Source: Acidobacteriota bacterium
Lineage (GTDB): Bacteria; Acidobacteriota; UBA890; WLXD01
NCBI GenBank assembly: GCA_029263295.1
Contig: JAJCXT010000019.1
Span: 1-48,365 of the forward strand
Direction of reading: 5' to 3'
Length of the DNA stretch: 48,365 nt
The number at the start of each line of letters is the position of its first letter. Position 1 is the stretch's first letter. The notes beneath the pieces were generated by a model. That model did no database searches and was not told where the DNA came from. It was given only the letters and a program-made list of their open reading frames with translations. A program made the position numbers and the translations under genes. Positions 16,967 to 24,013 of this stretch are shown in pieces.

Positions 16967-17065
16967 TGTCGCTAAAGATGTTCCTGATGTCGCACAAGAC
17001 GTCAGTGCCCCGGATTTGGGACGTTCCGAGAGACGATGGCCGCGTAGAGCGCGCAGGCTGCTCCG
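16967..17065 (+). repeat. Diverged intergenic repeat, copy B (partner at 11660-11755)
   Basis: Second copy of the ~95-bp sequence described at 11660. It fills most of the divergent gap between the hybrid sensor (leftward from 16815) and the receiver protein (ATG at 17067) and ends at the receiver start codon. If it is regulatory, it would most simply control the rightward gene in each case. Confidence 0.5.
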
Positions 17066-17066
17066 G

Positions 17067-17603
17067 ATGAACGAACTACTGGGTACCGAACCAATGCTGC
17101 CAGCCGATAGTTCAGGCTCGGCACAACTGGACCTCGAGATCGAGCTCCTGGACAGGGCCGAGGACGCCACGTCGTGGGATCGCCGTCGGCGTGGCGCAAG
17201 CGGCCCCAGAGTGCTCGTCATCGAAGACGACGCCGACATGCGCCGGTACGTGAGCGGGTGCTTGTTGCACGTAGGGATTGACAGCACCTCCATCGTGGAA
17301 GCCTGTTCGGCGGAGCGCGCTATGGCGGCGCTGCGCGAGCAGAGCGTCGACCTGGTGATCACCGACATTGTGCTGCCCGGAATCGACGGCCTGGAACTCG
17401 TTCGCGGCCTACGGAACGAATCGCGATACCGCGACATCCCGGTACTGGTGATCACCGGAGAGTCCTCTGCGCGCGACGCGGAGGATCGGGTTCGTGACGC
17501 CGGAGTTCAGGCCGTGCTGATCAAGCCCTTCAACGCTCGGTCGCTCGGTCGGACCGTCCGGCGGCTGCTGGGGTCGCGCCTCCCACCCGCCGCACATCGC
17601 TAG
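17067..17603 (+). CDS. Stand-alone response regulator receiver protein
   Basis: 178 residues. I use the ATG at 17067; a frame extends to 17016 through a poor alternative start. The N-terminal 45 residues are acidic and not part of a known domain. From residue 48 a complete receiver domain follows: PRVLVIEDDAD with the acidic pair, phospho-acceptor Asp100 in LVITDIVLPGIDG, Thr130 in LVITGES and Lys153 in VLIKPFN. No output domain is present, so it acts by protein contact, as a phosphate relay or as a CheY-like switch. It is divergent from the hybrid sensor, which has its own receiver, so the two may form a relay. The isochorismatase-like gene 41 bp downstream may share its transcript. Confidence 0.9.
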   Translation: MNELLGTEPMLPADSSGSAQLDLEIELLDRAEDATSWDRRRRGASGPRVLVIEDDADMRRYVSGCLLHVGIDSTSIVEACSAERAMAALREQSVDLVITDIVLPGIDGLELVRGLRNESRYRDIPVLVITGESSARDAEDRVRDAGVQAVLIKPFNARSLGRTVRRLLGSRLPPAAHR

Positions 17604-17644
17604 CTGGCTCTTTAACCAACCGGCCACAGGCCAAGGAGAAACCC

Positions 17645-18406
17645 ATGACGATGGAGAACCTCAACAACTCGCGGCGCGCCCTCGCGCTCGCCGTGGCAGT
17701 TGCCGCGACCGTCCTGGTCGCGCCGCGCGCCGAAGCGCAACTTCCCGATCCCGGGATGGAGGTCGATACGAGCCGCACGGCCATCGTGATCACCGACCCC
17801 CAGAACGATTTCCTTAGCCCCGACGGAGTGACCTGGGGCGTCGTCGGCGAGAGCGTGACGGAGAACAACACAGTCGAGAACATCGGCCGACTGATCGCAA
17901 CTGCCAAGGCGCAGGGCTATCAGGTCTTTGTCTCGCCGCACTACTACTACCCGACGGATCACGGTTGGCATTTCGGCGGCGCGCTCGAGGTGCTGATGCA
18001 CAACATCGGCATGTTCGACCGCAAAGGCGCGCTCAGTCTCGACGGCTTCGAAGGATCGGGCGCCGACTGGCTCGATCAGTACAAGCCGCATCTGGAAGAC
18101 GGCGAGACGGTGATCACCAGCCCGCACAAGGTCTACGGGCCCGAGAGCAACGATCTCTCCTTGCAGCTCCGCAAGCGCGGGATCGACAAGGTGATCCTGG
18201 CTGGCATGTCGGCCAATCTCTGCGTGGAGTCCCACATGCGTGAGCTCCTCGAGGATGGCTTCGAGGTCGCCGTGGTCGGCGACGCCACGGCCGCTGCCAA
18301 GCTCCCCGATCTCGACGGCTACGCGGCGGCGATGGCCAATTTCCGCTTCATGGCCAACGCGCTCTGGGACACCGACACCACGGTTGCTCTGCTCGAAGGT
18401 CGCTAG
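17645..18406 (+). CDS. Exported isochorismatase-family cysteine hydrolase
   Basis: 253 residues with AAGGAG seven bases before the ATG. The three catalytic residues of the isochorismatase-like fold are all present: Asp51 in VITDPQNDF, Lys162 in SPHKVYG, and Cys193 in GMSANLCVESHMRELLEDGF. An Arg-Arg followed by a long hydrophobic run (RRALALAVAVAATVLVA) and an AEAQ cleavage site mark an N-terminal signal, unusual for a family that is mostly cytoplasmic. The family hydrolyses amides, ureas or enol ethers (nicotinamidase, biuret and carbamoyl hydrolases, isochorismatase). The substrate here is not evident, though the extracytoplasmic location argues against a role in NAD salvage. It closes with a strong GC hairpin. 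Confidence 0.88.
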   Translation: MTMENLNNSRRALALAVAVAATVLVAPRAEAQLPDPGMEVDTSRTAIVITDPQNDFLSPDGVTWGVVGESVTENNTVENIGRLIATAKAQGYQVFVSPHYYYPTDHGWHFGGALEVLMHNIGMFDRKGALSLDGFEGSGADWLDQYKPHLEDGETVITSPHKVYGPESNDLSLQLRKRGIDKVILAGMSANLCVESHMRELLEDGFEVAVVGDATAAAKLPDLDGYAAAMANFRFMANALWDTDTTVALLEGR

Positions 18407-18429
18407 GTCGCCATCGCGAAGACCCTATG

Positions 18430-18459
18430 GGCGCGGGCGGTCACTCGGCCGCCCGCGCC
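18430..18459 (+). terminator. GC-rich hairpin after the isochorismatase-like gene
   Basis: GGCGCGGGCGG (18430-18440) and CCGCCCGCGCC (18449-18459) pair perfectly over 11 bp around an 8-base loop. There is no T run after it. It lies 24 bp after the stop codon and probably ends the transcript. Confidence 0.55.
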
Positions 18460-18553
18460 AACGTAGCTGACGCCAGGCAACACGAATGAGCATCTGTACT
18501 CGGAAGTGTGCGCTGTTGGCCGCTCACGCCACCCTCCGAGCCGTGCACGGCCC

Positions 18554-18640
18554 GTAACGTCAACGTTGTCACTGCCTCGCGAACGTTCGCGCTCGAGCGC
18601 ATGACCCGAAGGTCACAGGTTCAAATCCTGTCCCCGTTAC
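18554..18640 (+). repeat. tRNA-like repeat, copy 2 (left edge of accessory island)
   Basis: Begins GTAACGTCAACGTTGTCA (contains AACGT-CA-ACGTT, a near palindrome). It continues through GCGCATGACCCGAAGGTC into a full T-arm: ACAGG (18615-18619), loop TTCAAAT (18620-18626), CCTGT (18627-18631), then CCCCGTTACT. The stretch from CAT to the end closely follows the 3' half of bacterial initiator tRNA. There is no matching 5' acceptor strand or D-arm at the required distance, so it is a relic and not a tRNA gene. Homology with copy 3 continues past the tRNA part into the sequence that forms a terminator there. In this copy only AGCCCCC (18647-18653) and GGGGGCT (18684-18690) pair, so the terminator is weakened. 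The gap 18407-18794 holds nothing else. Confidence 0.65.
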
Positions 18641-18794
18641 TCCGGAAGCCCCCTCCGTCTCTGCACTTCCCCGCGCTGGCGACGGGGGCTGGGGGGAAGC
18701 GCGCGGGTAGCTCAGTTCCTTTTCTCGGAAAATCATGTTCTCGCGAGTTTCCTTGGTAGACGACCTGCCGCCTGCTGAACGAGAGGAGACACAG

Positions 18795-19286
18795 ATGCCC
18801 ATCCCGGCCGGGTACCTCGGCTGCCGGACACGTGATCATCGCCAAGATCTCGACGCAGAAGTCACGCATCGTTCCCTGCGGAGTTCCGCGACCGCCGAGT
18901 AACCATCCTACTTCGAGAAGTTCGCGGCCAGGCCGCTCGACGTTCAGACCGAGGTTGTCGGCTGCGACTCCAAGATCTGCTACAAGCGCACGGCGGAGTA
19001 TGCGATCGTGCCCGATCCGGCACCGGCCGTGCAGCCGCAGGGCGGGCCGCAGGGAGAGTACGCGGGCGTCATCACGCTGAACGTGGCCCAGCAGGCCCAA
19101 TTCGCCGCCGCGATCACGCTGAAGCTCGAGTGGGAGTGGGAATACGACAACTGCAACAATCCGCCACAGACGCCAACCAATACGCGGCACTGGTTCGCGT
19201 TTACGGCGCAGACGCTGGATCCGAATCAGGGTGGAGCGGTCACGTGGACAACGCCCAACGCCCCCTTGGTCTCGACCGCCAACTAG
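18795..19286 (+). pseudogene. Unknown gene broken by two compensating frameshifts
   Basis: The ATG at 18795 has a good ribosome site (GAGAGGAG, then six bases), but its frame stops at a TAA near 18900. Protein-like sequence continues by switching frames. MPIPAG comes from the starting frame, and GHVIIAKISTQKSRIVPCGV and RPPSNHP from the +1 frame. Then YFEKFAARPLDVQTEVVG, CDSKICYKRTAEYAIVPD and the rest up to VSTAN come from the original frame, stopping at 19284-19286. An extra base near 18813 and a missing one near 18905 would restore one protein of about 160 residues. It is cysteine-containing, with a Gln/Gly/Pro linker and a beta-rich tail; I recognise no family. Either the gene is decaying or the assembly has two indels. 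It is followed closely by the next gene (10 bp). Confidence 0.5.
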
Positions 19287-19296
19287 GAGCACGCGC

Positions 19297-19659
19297 ATGG
19301 AGCGGCACCAGGAAATCATCTCAAAGTACGAAATTCACTGTGACGAGCGCGCGGCGTTCCGCGGTAGGGGCCTCAGAGTCCAGATCATCGAGAGCGAAGC
19401 GACGTGCCCGGCCGACGTTCCGATCTGCAAGGGCTTTCTGCTTCTGAGCGGAGATGTGCCCGATCTTCTGTTCGAAGGGCCGAAGGAGATGCGCAAGCCG
19501 GAATTCACGAAGGAAGAGATCGTGTATGGCGAGTTCGTCATCGGCTTCGATTGCGAGCCGGACCAGGTTGTGGTCAACGGCCAGACCCACGAGGTGGGGA
19601 CGGCACCGTCGCGACACGGCATGGAGTTCGGTCCCGACGGGTACGTGGGAATTCTCTAG
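19297..19659 (+). CDS. Small protein of unknown family in the accessory island
   Basis: 120 residues from the ATG at 19297, seven bases after AGGAG. The frame is open further left but without a better start. The product is acidic and soluble, with no signal peptide. Recognisable stretches are YEIHCDERAAFRG, CPADVPICKGFLLLSG (two Cys), EEIVYGEFVIGFDCEP and VVVNGQTHEVGTAP. I do not recognise a family. It lies between the frameshifted gene and the HExxH gene with short spacers (10 and 18 bp), so the three form an operon. A role as chaperone, inhibitor or partner of the HExxH protein is possible but unsupported. Confidence 0.7.
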   Translation: MERHQEIISKYEIHCDERAAFRGRGLRVQIIESEATCPADVPICKGFLLLSGDVPDLLFEGPKEMRKPEFTKEEIVYGEFVIGFDCEPDQVVVNGQTHEVGTAPSRHGMEFGPDGYVGIL

Positions 19660-19677
19660 GCGCCAGGAGGTACACCG

Positions 19678-20637
19678 ATGCGCGACGACCGCGTCCTCGA
19701 CTTCGACGACGAAAGCGACGGCTACGGGCGGCAGCCCTGGTCCACGGAAACCCCCTACGCGAATGCTCCGCAGCGTGCCGAGGACGAGGCCGACGCGCCG
19801 AGGAAGAAGCGCGACGACGACGATCCGCGCGACACCCCGCCGCCAGTGATCTATGGCGAGGAGATCGACAACCCCTGCAACCCCGTCTACGTCGACGGCG
19901 TCCCGTCGGCGAATAACTGTGATCCGCACCGTCTTGATGTCAGTTCGACCTGCACGGGCACCGTCACCGGCTTCATCTTCCCGGGTTCGAGGTGGGACAA
20001 CCGTCGTGGCATAGGTGCGGCGATCGAGGAGATCAACCGGTCCTTCGCCTTTTTTGCGCAGTACTGCATCCTTCTCGACCTGGACCAGTTAACACTGAAC
20101 CCGCGCGAGCTTCGGATGTTGCGCGCATGGTACCGAGACTGGTATCGGCGCCGGCTGCTGCCGGCTGTCGGCGGCGCCAGCCATCTCGGAACGACGACCA
20201 TCCCGACCGAGGTGATCGACGAGTACCGGGGCGCCATGGGGGATCTGCAGGAGCGCGCCACGGGCCTCGACGTCAAGCTCTTGGTGATCTTCTGCGATGA
20301 GTACATCAACAACCACCGGCCGAGCCTGGGATCCTCGAATCGGAGCGACGCTCATCAGATCGGGATCACCTGGATCGACCGCCGGAGCCCGTACATCCTC
20401 GCGCACGAGTTGGTGCACGCCTTTGGCAAGTCTGCCCCGGATGCGCCCGGCGACGTGACCTGGGATCACAAGTCCGCGTGCCCACGGGCGATCACAACGA
20501 TTGCGAGGACCGCCGGGTCACGGCGCCCGATCGATCTGTCCAATCGCTTCCTTGATATCAAGGAGGACGTCGAGATCCGGAACAACCGCGGCGGCAATCT
20601 GCTCGAGTGCGCATCCGGCGGCTGCCCGGCTGATTGA
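19678..20637 (+). CDS. HExxH metalloprotein of unknown family
   Basis: 319 residues with a strong ribosome site (AGGAGG, seven bases before the ATG). Residues 243-247 are HELVH within YILAHELVHAFGKSAP, the zinc-binding helix of zincins. A later His in DVTWDHKS could be the third ligand. The first 60 residues are highly charged and disordered (DDESDGYGRQPW, RKKRDDDDPRDTPPP). The next part contains three Cys close together (NPCNPVY, ANNCDP, SSTCTG), and the C terminus has two more. There is no signal peptide, yet the Cys content suggests an exported or delivered protein. The HAF string after HExxH also occurs in the exported peptidase-like protein at 6688 (HEMFHAF), but the rest of the two proteins is not similar by eye. 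It is the last gene of the island operon. Confidence 0.75.
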   Translation: MRDDRVLDFDDESDGYGRQPWSTETPYANAPQRAEDEADAPRKKRDDDDPRDTPPPVIYGEEIDNPCNPVYVDGVPSANNCDPHRLDVSSTCTGTVTGFIFPGSRWDNRRGIGAAIEEINRSFAFFAQYCILLDLDQLTLNPRELRMLRAWYRDWYRRRLLPAVGGASHLGTTTIPTEVIDEYRGAMGDLQERATGLDVKLLVIFCDEYINNHRPSLGSSNRSDAHQIGITWIDRRSPYILAHELVHAFGKSAPDAPGDVTWDHKSACPRAITTIARTAGSRRPIDLSNRFLDIKEDVEIRNNRGGNLLECASGGCPAD

Positions 20638-20660
20638 GAGCCGGCGACCACCTGTGACTT

Positions 20661-21305
20661 TCAGCGAACGATCCGCAACCGCGATTCCGTGTCGAAGCGC
20701 GACATGTCCGACAGGATGATCTGGTCTCCGACCTCAAGACCAGCGGCGACCATGATGCTCTCGACCGAGGAAGACCCCCACGTCACCTCGACGCGCTCGG
20801 CCTGGCCGCCATCGGCGGTGAGCTTGAAGATACCCATCGTCTGATCGGCCTGCCCATAGGCTGGCCGGCTCACGAAGATAACGTCCGAGAGCTGTTCTAC
20901 CTGGACGCGCGCGTCGACCGAGAGGCCCGGACGCACACTCTCGGGAATGTCGTCCGTGATTTCGACAACCAGACGAACCGTGCCTTCCTCAACGCGATCA
21001 TCGATATGCACAACGCGTCCGGCGAGCTTGTCGGCGCGGGTGTCGATCACCGCACTCTGATCAAGCTGGAGCTCGGCTGCTTGGCGTGCTGCGATCCGGA
21101 CATGGGCATGGAATCCTCGCCCGAACCGCTCCATCGTCCCTGGACCGCGCACTTGCCGAACGAGTTCACCCCGTTCGACGGTCCCGATCCAGATGACGGA
21201 AGCCTGGACCTCGGCGAGGTCCTCCTGGGCGAGCGCCGGTGCGGCCAACAGGACGGCAATGCCGACTGACGCGGCGCGGACGACGGAATGGTGTGATCCA
21301 CTCAT
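20661..21305 (-). CDS. Internally shortened RND-efflux periplasmic adaptor (HlyD/MFP type)
   Basis: 214 residues; start ATG at 21305 with GGAGG eight bases upstream, and a clear signal peptide (RAASVGIAVLLAAPALA). The mature N terminus WIGTVERGELVRQVRGPGT is the first strand of a membrane-fusion protein. The segments HVRIAARQAAELQLDQ, VRPGLSVDARVQVEQL, IFVSRPAYGQAD and GLEVGDQIILSDMSRFD are the C-terminal barrel and membrane-proximal domain. What is missing is everything between them: the lipoyl domain and the coiled-coil hairpin, normally 150-200 residues. The reading frame is kept across the deletion (around MERFGRGFHAH). Without the hairpin it cannot contact a TolC partner in the usual way. 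No RND pump gene is next to it. It is convergent with the HExxH gene (23 bp between stops). Could be a decayed relic or a repurposed exported protein. Confidence 0.75.
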   Translation of the reverse strand: MSGSHHSVVRAASVGIAVLLAAPALAQEDLAEVQASVIWIGTVERGELVRQVRGPGTMERFGRGFHAHVRIAARQAAELQLDQSAVIDTRADKLAGRVVHIDDRVEEGTVRLVVEITDDIPESVRPGLSVDARVQVEQLSDVIFVSRPAYGQADQTMGIFKLTADGGQAERVEVTWGSSSVESIMVAAGLEVGDQIILSDMSRFDTESRLRIVR

Positions 21306-21557
21306 GGCGTTCCTCCTTGTGTGCCGGAACGCCCGCTACGACATCCCGACGTGCACGGTTGGTGCTATCAAGAGCAACATCCATGCCGGAACGTCCGGAT
21401 GGCTGAGAGCCGCTCGTAGCCGCCGATTGACTACGATGCGCCACCCCAGACGCGTTCGGCTATGCCACGGCAAATCCCGGAATCGGGATATCGGGGTGGT
21501 GTTTCCCGGTCTTCGTCTGGTGACCACTCCCGCCACGCTCAGCGCTAATTCCGGTCC

Positions 21558-21643
21558 GTAACGTCAGCGTTATCAGCAGCTTGCGACTCGCCGCTTCCGG
21601 TCTTGTAACCCGAAGGTCGCAGGTTCAAATCCTGCCCCGCTAC
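21558..21643 (+). repeat. tRNA-like repeat, copy 3 (right edge of accessory island)
   Basis: Starts GTAACGTCAGCGTTATCA and shares CTTGCGA with copy 1. It ends in ACCCGAAGGTCGCAGG, loop TTCAAAT (21624-21630), CCTGC, CCCGCTAC. The last 38 bases follow the 3' half of initiator tRNA almost base for base. The anticodon CAT has become TGT (CTTGTAA instead of CTCATAA) and the 5' half is absent. It is followed directly by a strong terminator. Together with copy 2 it brackets the 3-kb island. The rest of the 428-bp gap 21306-21733 holds only a small hairpin at 21474-21489 (ATCCCG/CGGGAT). Confidence 0.7.
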
Positions 21644-21649
21644 TTCGAA

Positions 21650-21697
21650 AGCCCCCGTCGTCTCAGCGCTTTCCCCGTGCTGGCGACGGGGGCTTTT
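21650..21697 (+). terminator. Strong Rho-independent terminator behind tRNA-like repeat 3
   Basis: GCCCCCGTCG (21651-21660) pairs perfectly with CGACGGGGGC (21684-21693), extended by A21650/T21694, around a 23-base loop. A run TTTT (21694-21697) follows. The layout, a T-arm and acceptor strand followed at once by a terminator, is that of a tRNA gene end, supporting the idea that the repeat was captured from a tRNA locus. It can also act for the leftward gene ending at 21734. Confidence 0.8.
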
Positions 21698-21733
21698 GCA
21701 TGTCCGGATGGCGCCAGCGTGCTCCCCGGGCGC

Positions 21734-23890
21734 TCAGGGTGCCCGCGTGCGGGGGGCCGTCTGGTGACGGGCCCGCAGGAAGACTTCGCCCCTGCGGTAG
21801 GTCCTGACGTGGACGTTGCGACTCCAGGCGCGGCCATCGTCCGACACAACGCGAACCCGATACCGCCCCGGAGGAACGCAGTACGCGATGATCCTGCCCT
21901 CCTTGCCAGACCAGGCGTCACGTTTCCCAAAACCGCAATGATCATCAACCGCCACGGGGATGTCGTCTGCACCAAACAGATTCATCGTGGCCTGCTGGCC
22001 AGACCCGTAGAGATCGGGGATCCAAGCCGTGACACGTCCGAGGTCGGAGGTCAGTTGGACGACCGGCGGTGAACCGGGCAGCGCGAGAGGAACGGGACCG
22101 GCGCGCTCATAGCCCGACCACAGTGTGAGCCACCAATCTCCTTCAGGGACGCCCTCGTAGGATCGGTGTAGGCCTCGGCGACGTTCCATCCAGTCCTCGA
22201 GCACGACGGTCACGCACTCGGGATCCGCGCAGAGCTTGAAGTGGACCGCTCTCGAGCTCGGCTTGGGCGGAAACCTCACGTCCACCGCGAGTTCGTGCTC
22301 GCGATCCAACTCGATCTCGAGCGGCTCGATCGGGCTCTGGGCATCGATCTCGAGGTCCACAACCTTCGCGAGGTAACCCTCGCGTGCCACGCGCATTCGT
22401 GCGGGCCCCGGCAAGCGGGGCCGCGTAAGGAAGCGCTCACCCTCGAATCTGACGAGACCACATACCGGGTCGTGCGGCCCGCAGCCGTCATCCTCGAGCG
22501 ACACGCTCCCGCGACGCCCCATGGTCACCGGCCGCCCCTCCCGATCGACGACGCGGCCTTCGATCTGGGCCGTCGAGACATCGACGACGATGCCGTTATC
22601 ATCCGGTACGCGAACTCGACGGGTCACCAGCGCCACAGCCGGCACGTCGGGTTCGAACTGCTCGCCTGTGGCCGGGCGCGCGTCGCGCGCTCTACTCTGG
22701 CCCTCCTGCCCCGGCCGGAACCGGATCATGAGAAGACCCTCTCCGGGATGCACGCCCGCGAAGGAGGCCTTGCCGAGGTCATCGGTCACAGCCGTCGCGA
22801 ACGGCCCGGTCCGCACAACCGTCAAGTCATCAGATCGATATCGATCGCCATCGGCGAGGTACGCCGGCACCAGCTCGACAAACCAGCCAGCCGCCAGCGC
22901 CCCACGATCCAGGATCACCGTTTCGAAAGACATGCGCGGCGGCGGCTCCCACTCGAACTCGGCCCGAACCCCCTCGTCCGGCCCAACGGAGATCGTGCCG
23001 AGCGGCACGATCTCGCGGCCCCACCAGCGCTCACCCAACTCCCGCACCGCAGCCAGCCGCCACGGTCCAGGCTGGAGCCGAGTCGCATATTCGCCGCCGC
23101 GGGACGACACCGGTACCTCTTCGCTGGAAGAGCGGTGTGCGCGCGAGGTTGCGACAATCTCCCAGTCCAGTCCATCAGGATTCGTCTTCCGAGTATTTCC
23201 ACGTACCAACGTACCGGGACGGGCGACCCACTCGACGTCGATCTCCTGGCGGGCCCTCACGCGAAGGTCGTTGACGACGAATCCGAGATCTGCTCCACCG
23301 GCGTCGACGCGGTAGTTCGCCTCATCGAGGAACGGCAGGATGAATGTGCCGTCGGCTCCCGTCGACGTGCCGCGTGTTCGAGAGTGCTCCGGCGTACCGG
23401 CCCAAGGTATGAGGCGGATTCTGAGCCCCGCCACGGGTCTGCCCTCGCTATCGACGACAACGCCGGTAACGTGCCCGAATGGGCGATCCAGGGCACGGAG
23501 TCGGACCCGGACAGTATTTTCGCCGGGCGCGATGTGGATCGTCCGGCGTCTGTTCCGCAGGGGGCCGTGCGGAAGGATCCGCAGTCGGACTTCCCCGATC
23601 GGCACCGATTCGAACCTCGCGATGCCCGCGCCGTCGACGCTCGTTTTGGCGCTGTATGGGTTCGTGCTTCGCGGTCGACCCTGAAGCCCCACCTCGATCT
23701 CCACGGCGGGCCCGTCCGGAGTCTCGACCCTCACCACCAAGGTGCCCGTCTGCGTTGGAGACGCGAGCGCACGCGCCACGGCACCGGCGACGGGCATGGC
23801 CGGCTGCGGCCCGCATACTGCTAGCGCGAGCACAGCGAAGCCTGGCAATCGCCATCCTGTCGCGGAAAGAAGCAGCGTCGTTCGAGCCAA
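21734..23890 (-). CDS. Secreted protein with carboxypeptidase-regulatory-like repeats
   Basis: 718 residues from a TTG at 23890 that has AGGGGG six bases upstream. The next ATG (MPVAGAVA) would cut off the signal peptide WRLPGFAVLALAVCG. The mature protein is a chain of Ig-like beta modules of the CarboxypepD_reg kind. Clear units are GHVTGVVVDSEGRPVAGLRIRL, then GTSTGADGTFILPFLD, and AQIEGRVVDREGRPVTMG. A first, looser module starts TGTLVVRVETPDGPAVEIE. There is no catalytic domain. Such proteins are usually surface or periplasmic scaffolds or TonB-receptor-like N-terminal modules; no beta-barrel follows here. A palindrome at 23905-23916 lies just upstream of its ribosome site. Confidence 0.8.
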   Translation of the reverse strand: MARTTLLLSATGWRLPGFAVLALAVCGPQPAMPVAGAVARALASPTQTGTLVVRVETPDGPAVEIEVGLQGRPRSTNPYSAKTSVDGAGIARFESVPIGEVRLRILPHGPLRNRRRTIHIAPGENTVRVRLRALDRPFGHVTGVVVDSEGRPVAGLRIRLIPWAGTPEHSRTRGTSTGADGTFILPFLDEANYRVDAGGADLGFVVNDLRVRARQEIDVEWVARPGTLVRGNTRKTNPDGLDWEIVATSRAHRSSSEEVPVSSRGGEYATRLQPGPWRLAAVRELGERWWGREIVPLGTISVGPDEGVRAEFEWEPPPRMSFETVILDRGALAAGWFVELVPAYLADGDRYRSDDLTVVRTGPFATAVTDDLGKASFAGVHPGEGLLMIRFRPGQEGQSRARDARPATGEQFEPDVPAVALVTRRVRVPDDNGIVVDVSTAQIEGRVVDREGRPVTMGRRGSVSLEDDGCGPHDPVCGLVRFEGERFLTRPRLPGPARMRVAREGYLAKVVDLEIDAQSPIEPLEIELDREHELAVDVRFPPKPSSRAVHFKLCADPECVTVVLEDWMERRRGLHRSYEGVPEGDWWLTLWSGYERAGPVPLALPGSPPVVQLTSDLGRVTAWIPDLYGSGQQATMNLFGADDIPVAVDDHCGFGKRDAWSGKEGRIIAYCVPPGRYRVRVVSDDGRAWSRNVHVRTYRRGEVFLRARHQTAPRTRAP

Positions 23891-23904
23891 TACCGACCCC
23901 CTGT

Positions 23905-23916
23905 GTTCTATAGAAC
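23905..23916. promoter_or_regulatory. 12-bp palindrome GTTCTATAGAAC, possible operator
   Basis: A perfect palindrome 15 bases upstream of the TTG start of the secreted repeat protein, just ahead of its ribosome site. It has the same CTATAG centre as the palindrome before the second padR gene (25364-25377), but with half-sites swapped (GTTC-TATA-GAAC against GAAC-TATA-GTTC). A regulator site is plausible; which protein binds is unknown. Confidence 0.4.
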
Positions 23917-24013
23917 CAGCCGGCCGATAGCTTTACGAGGTTAGGCGAGTACTTCGAACTCGAAGCTTGGCTGGCGTCTGACCGGAATTGGGGCCGCCAG
24001 TTGGACCTCTTTT

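Noticed and set aside
18554-18640. Integron attC site (ends GTAAC and GTTAC are inverted)
   Set aside because: The end GTTACTC does not fit the GTTRRRY core, the other end does not fit RYYYAAC, and there is no integrase gene in the window.
18554-21643. Intact tRNA genes at the two T-arm sequences
   Set aside because: Only the 3' half is present; no complementary 5' acceptor strand (for example TAGCGGG for copy 3) and no D-arm occur at the required distance.
22241-23824. 527-codon open frame opposite the secreted repeat protein
   Set aside because: The leftward frame has a signal peptide, ribosome site and clear carboxypeptidase-regulatory-like repeats; the rightward one is Arg/His/Pro-rich noise.
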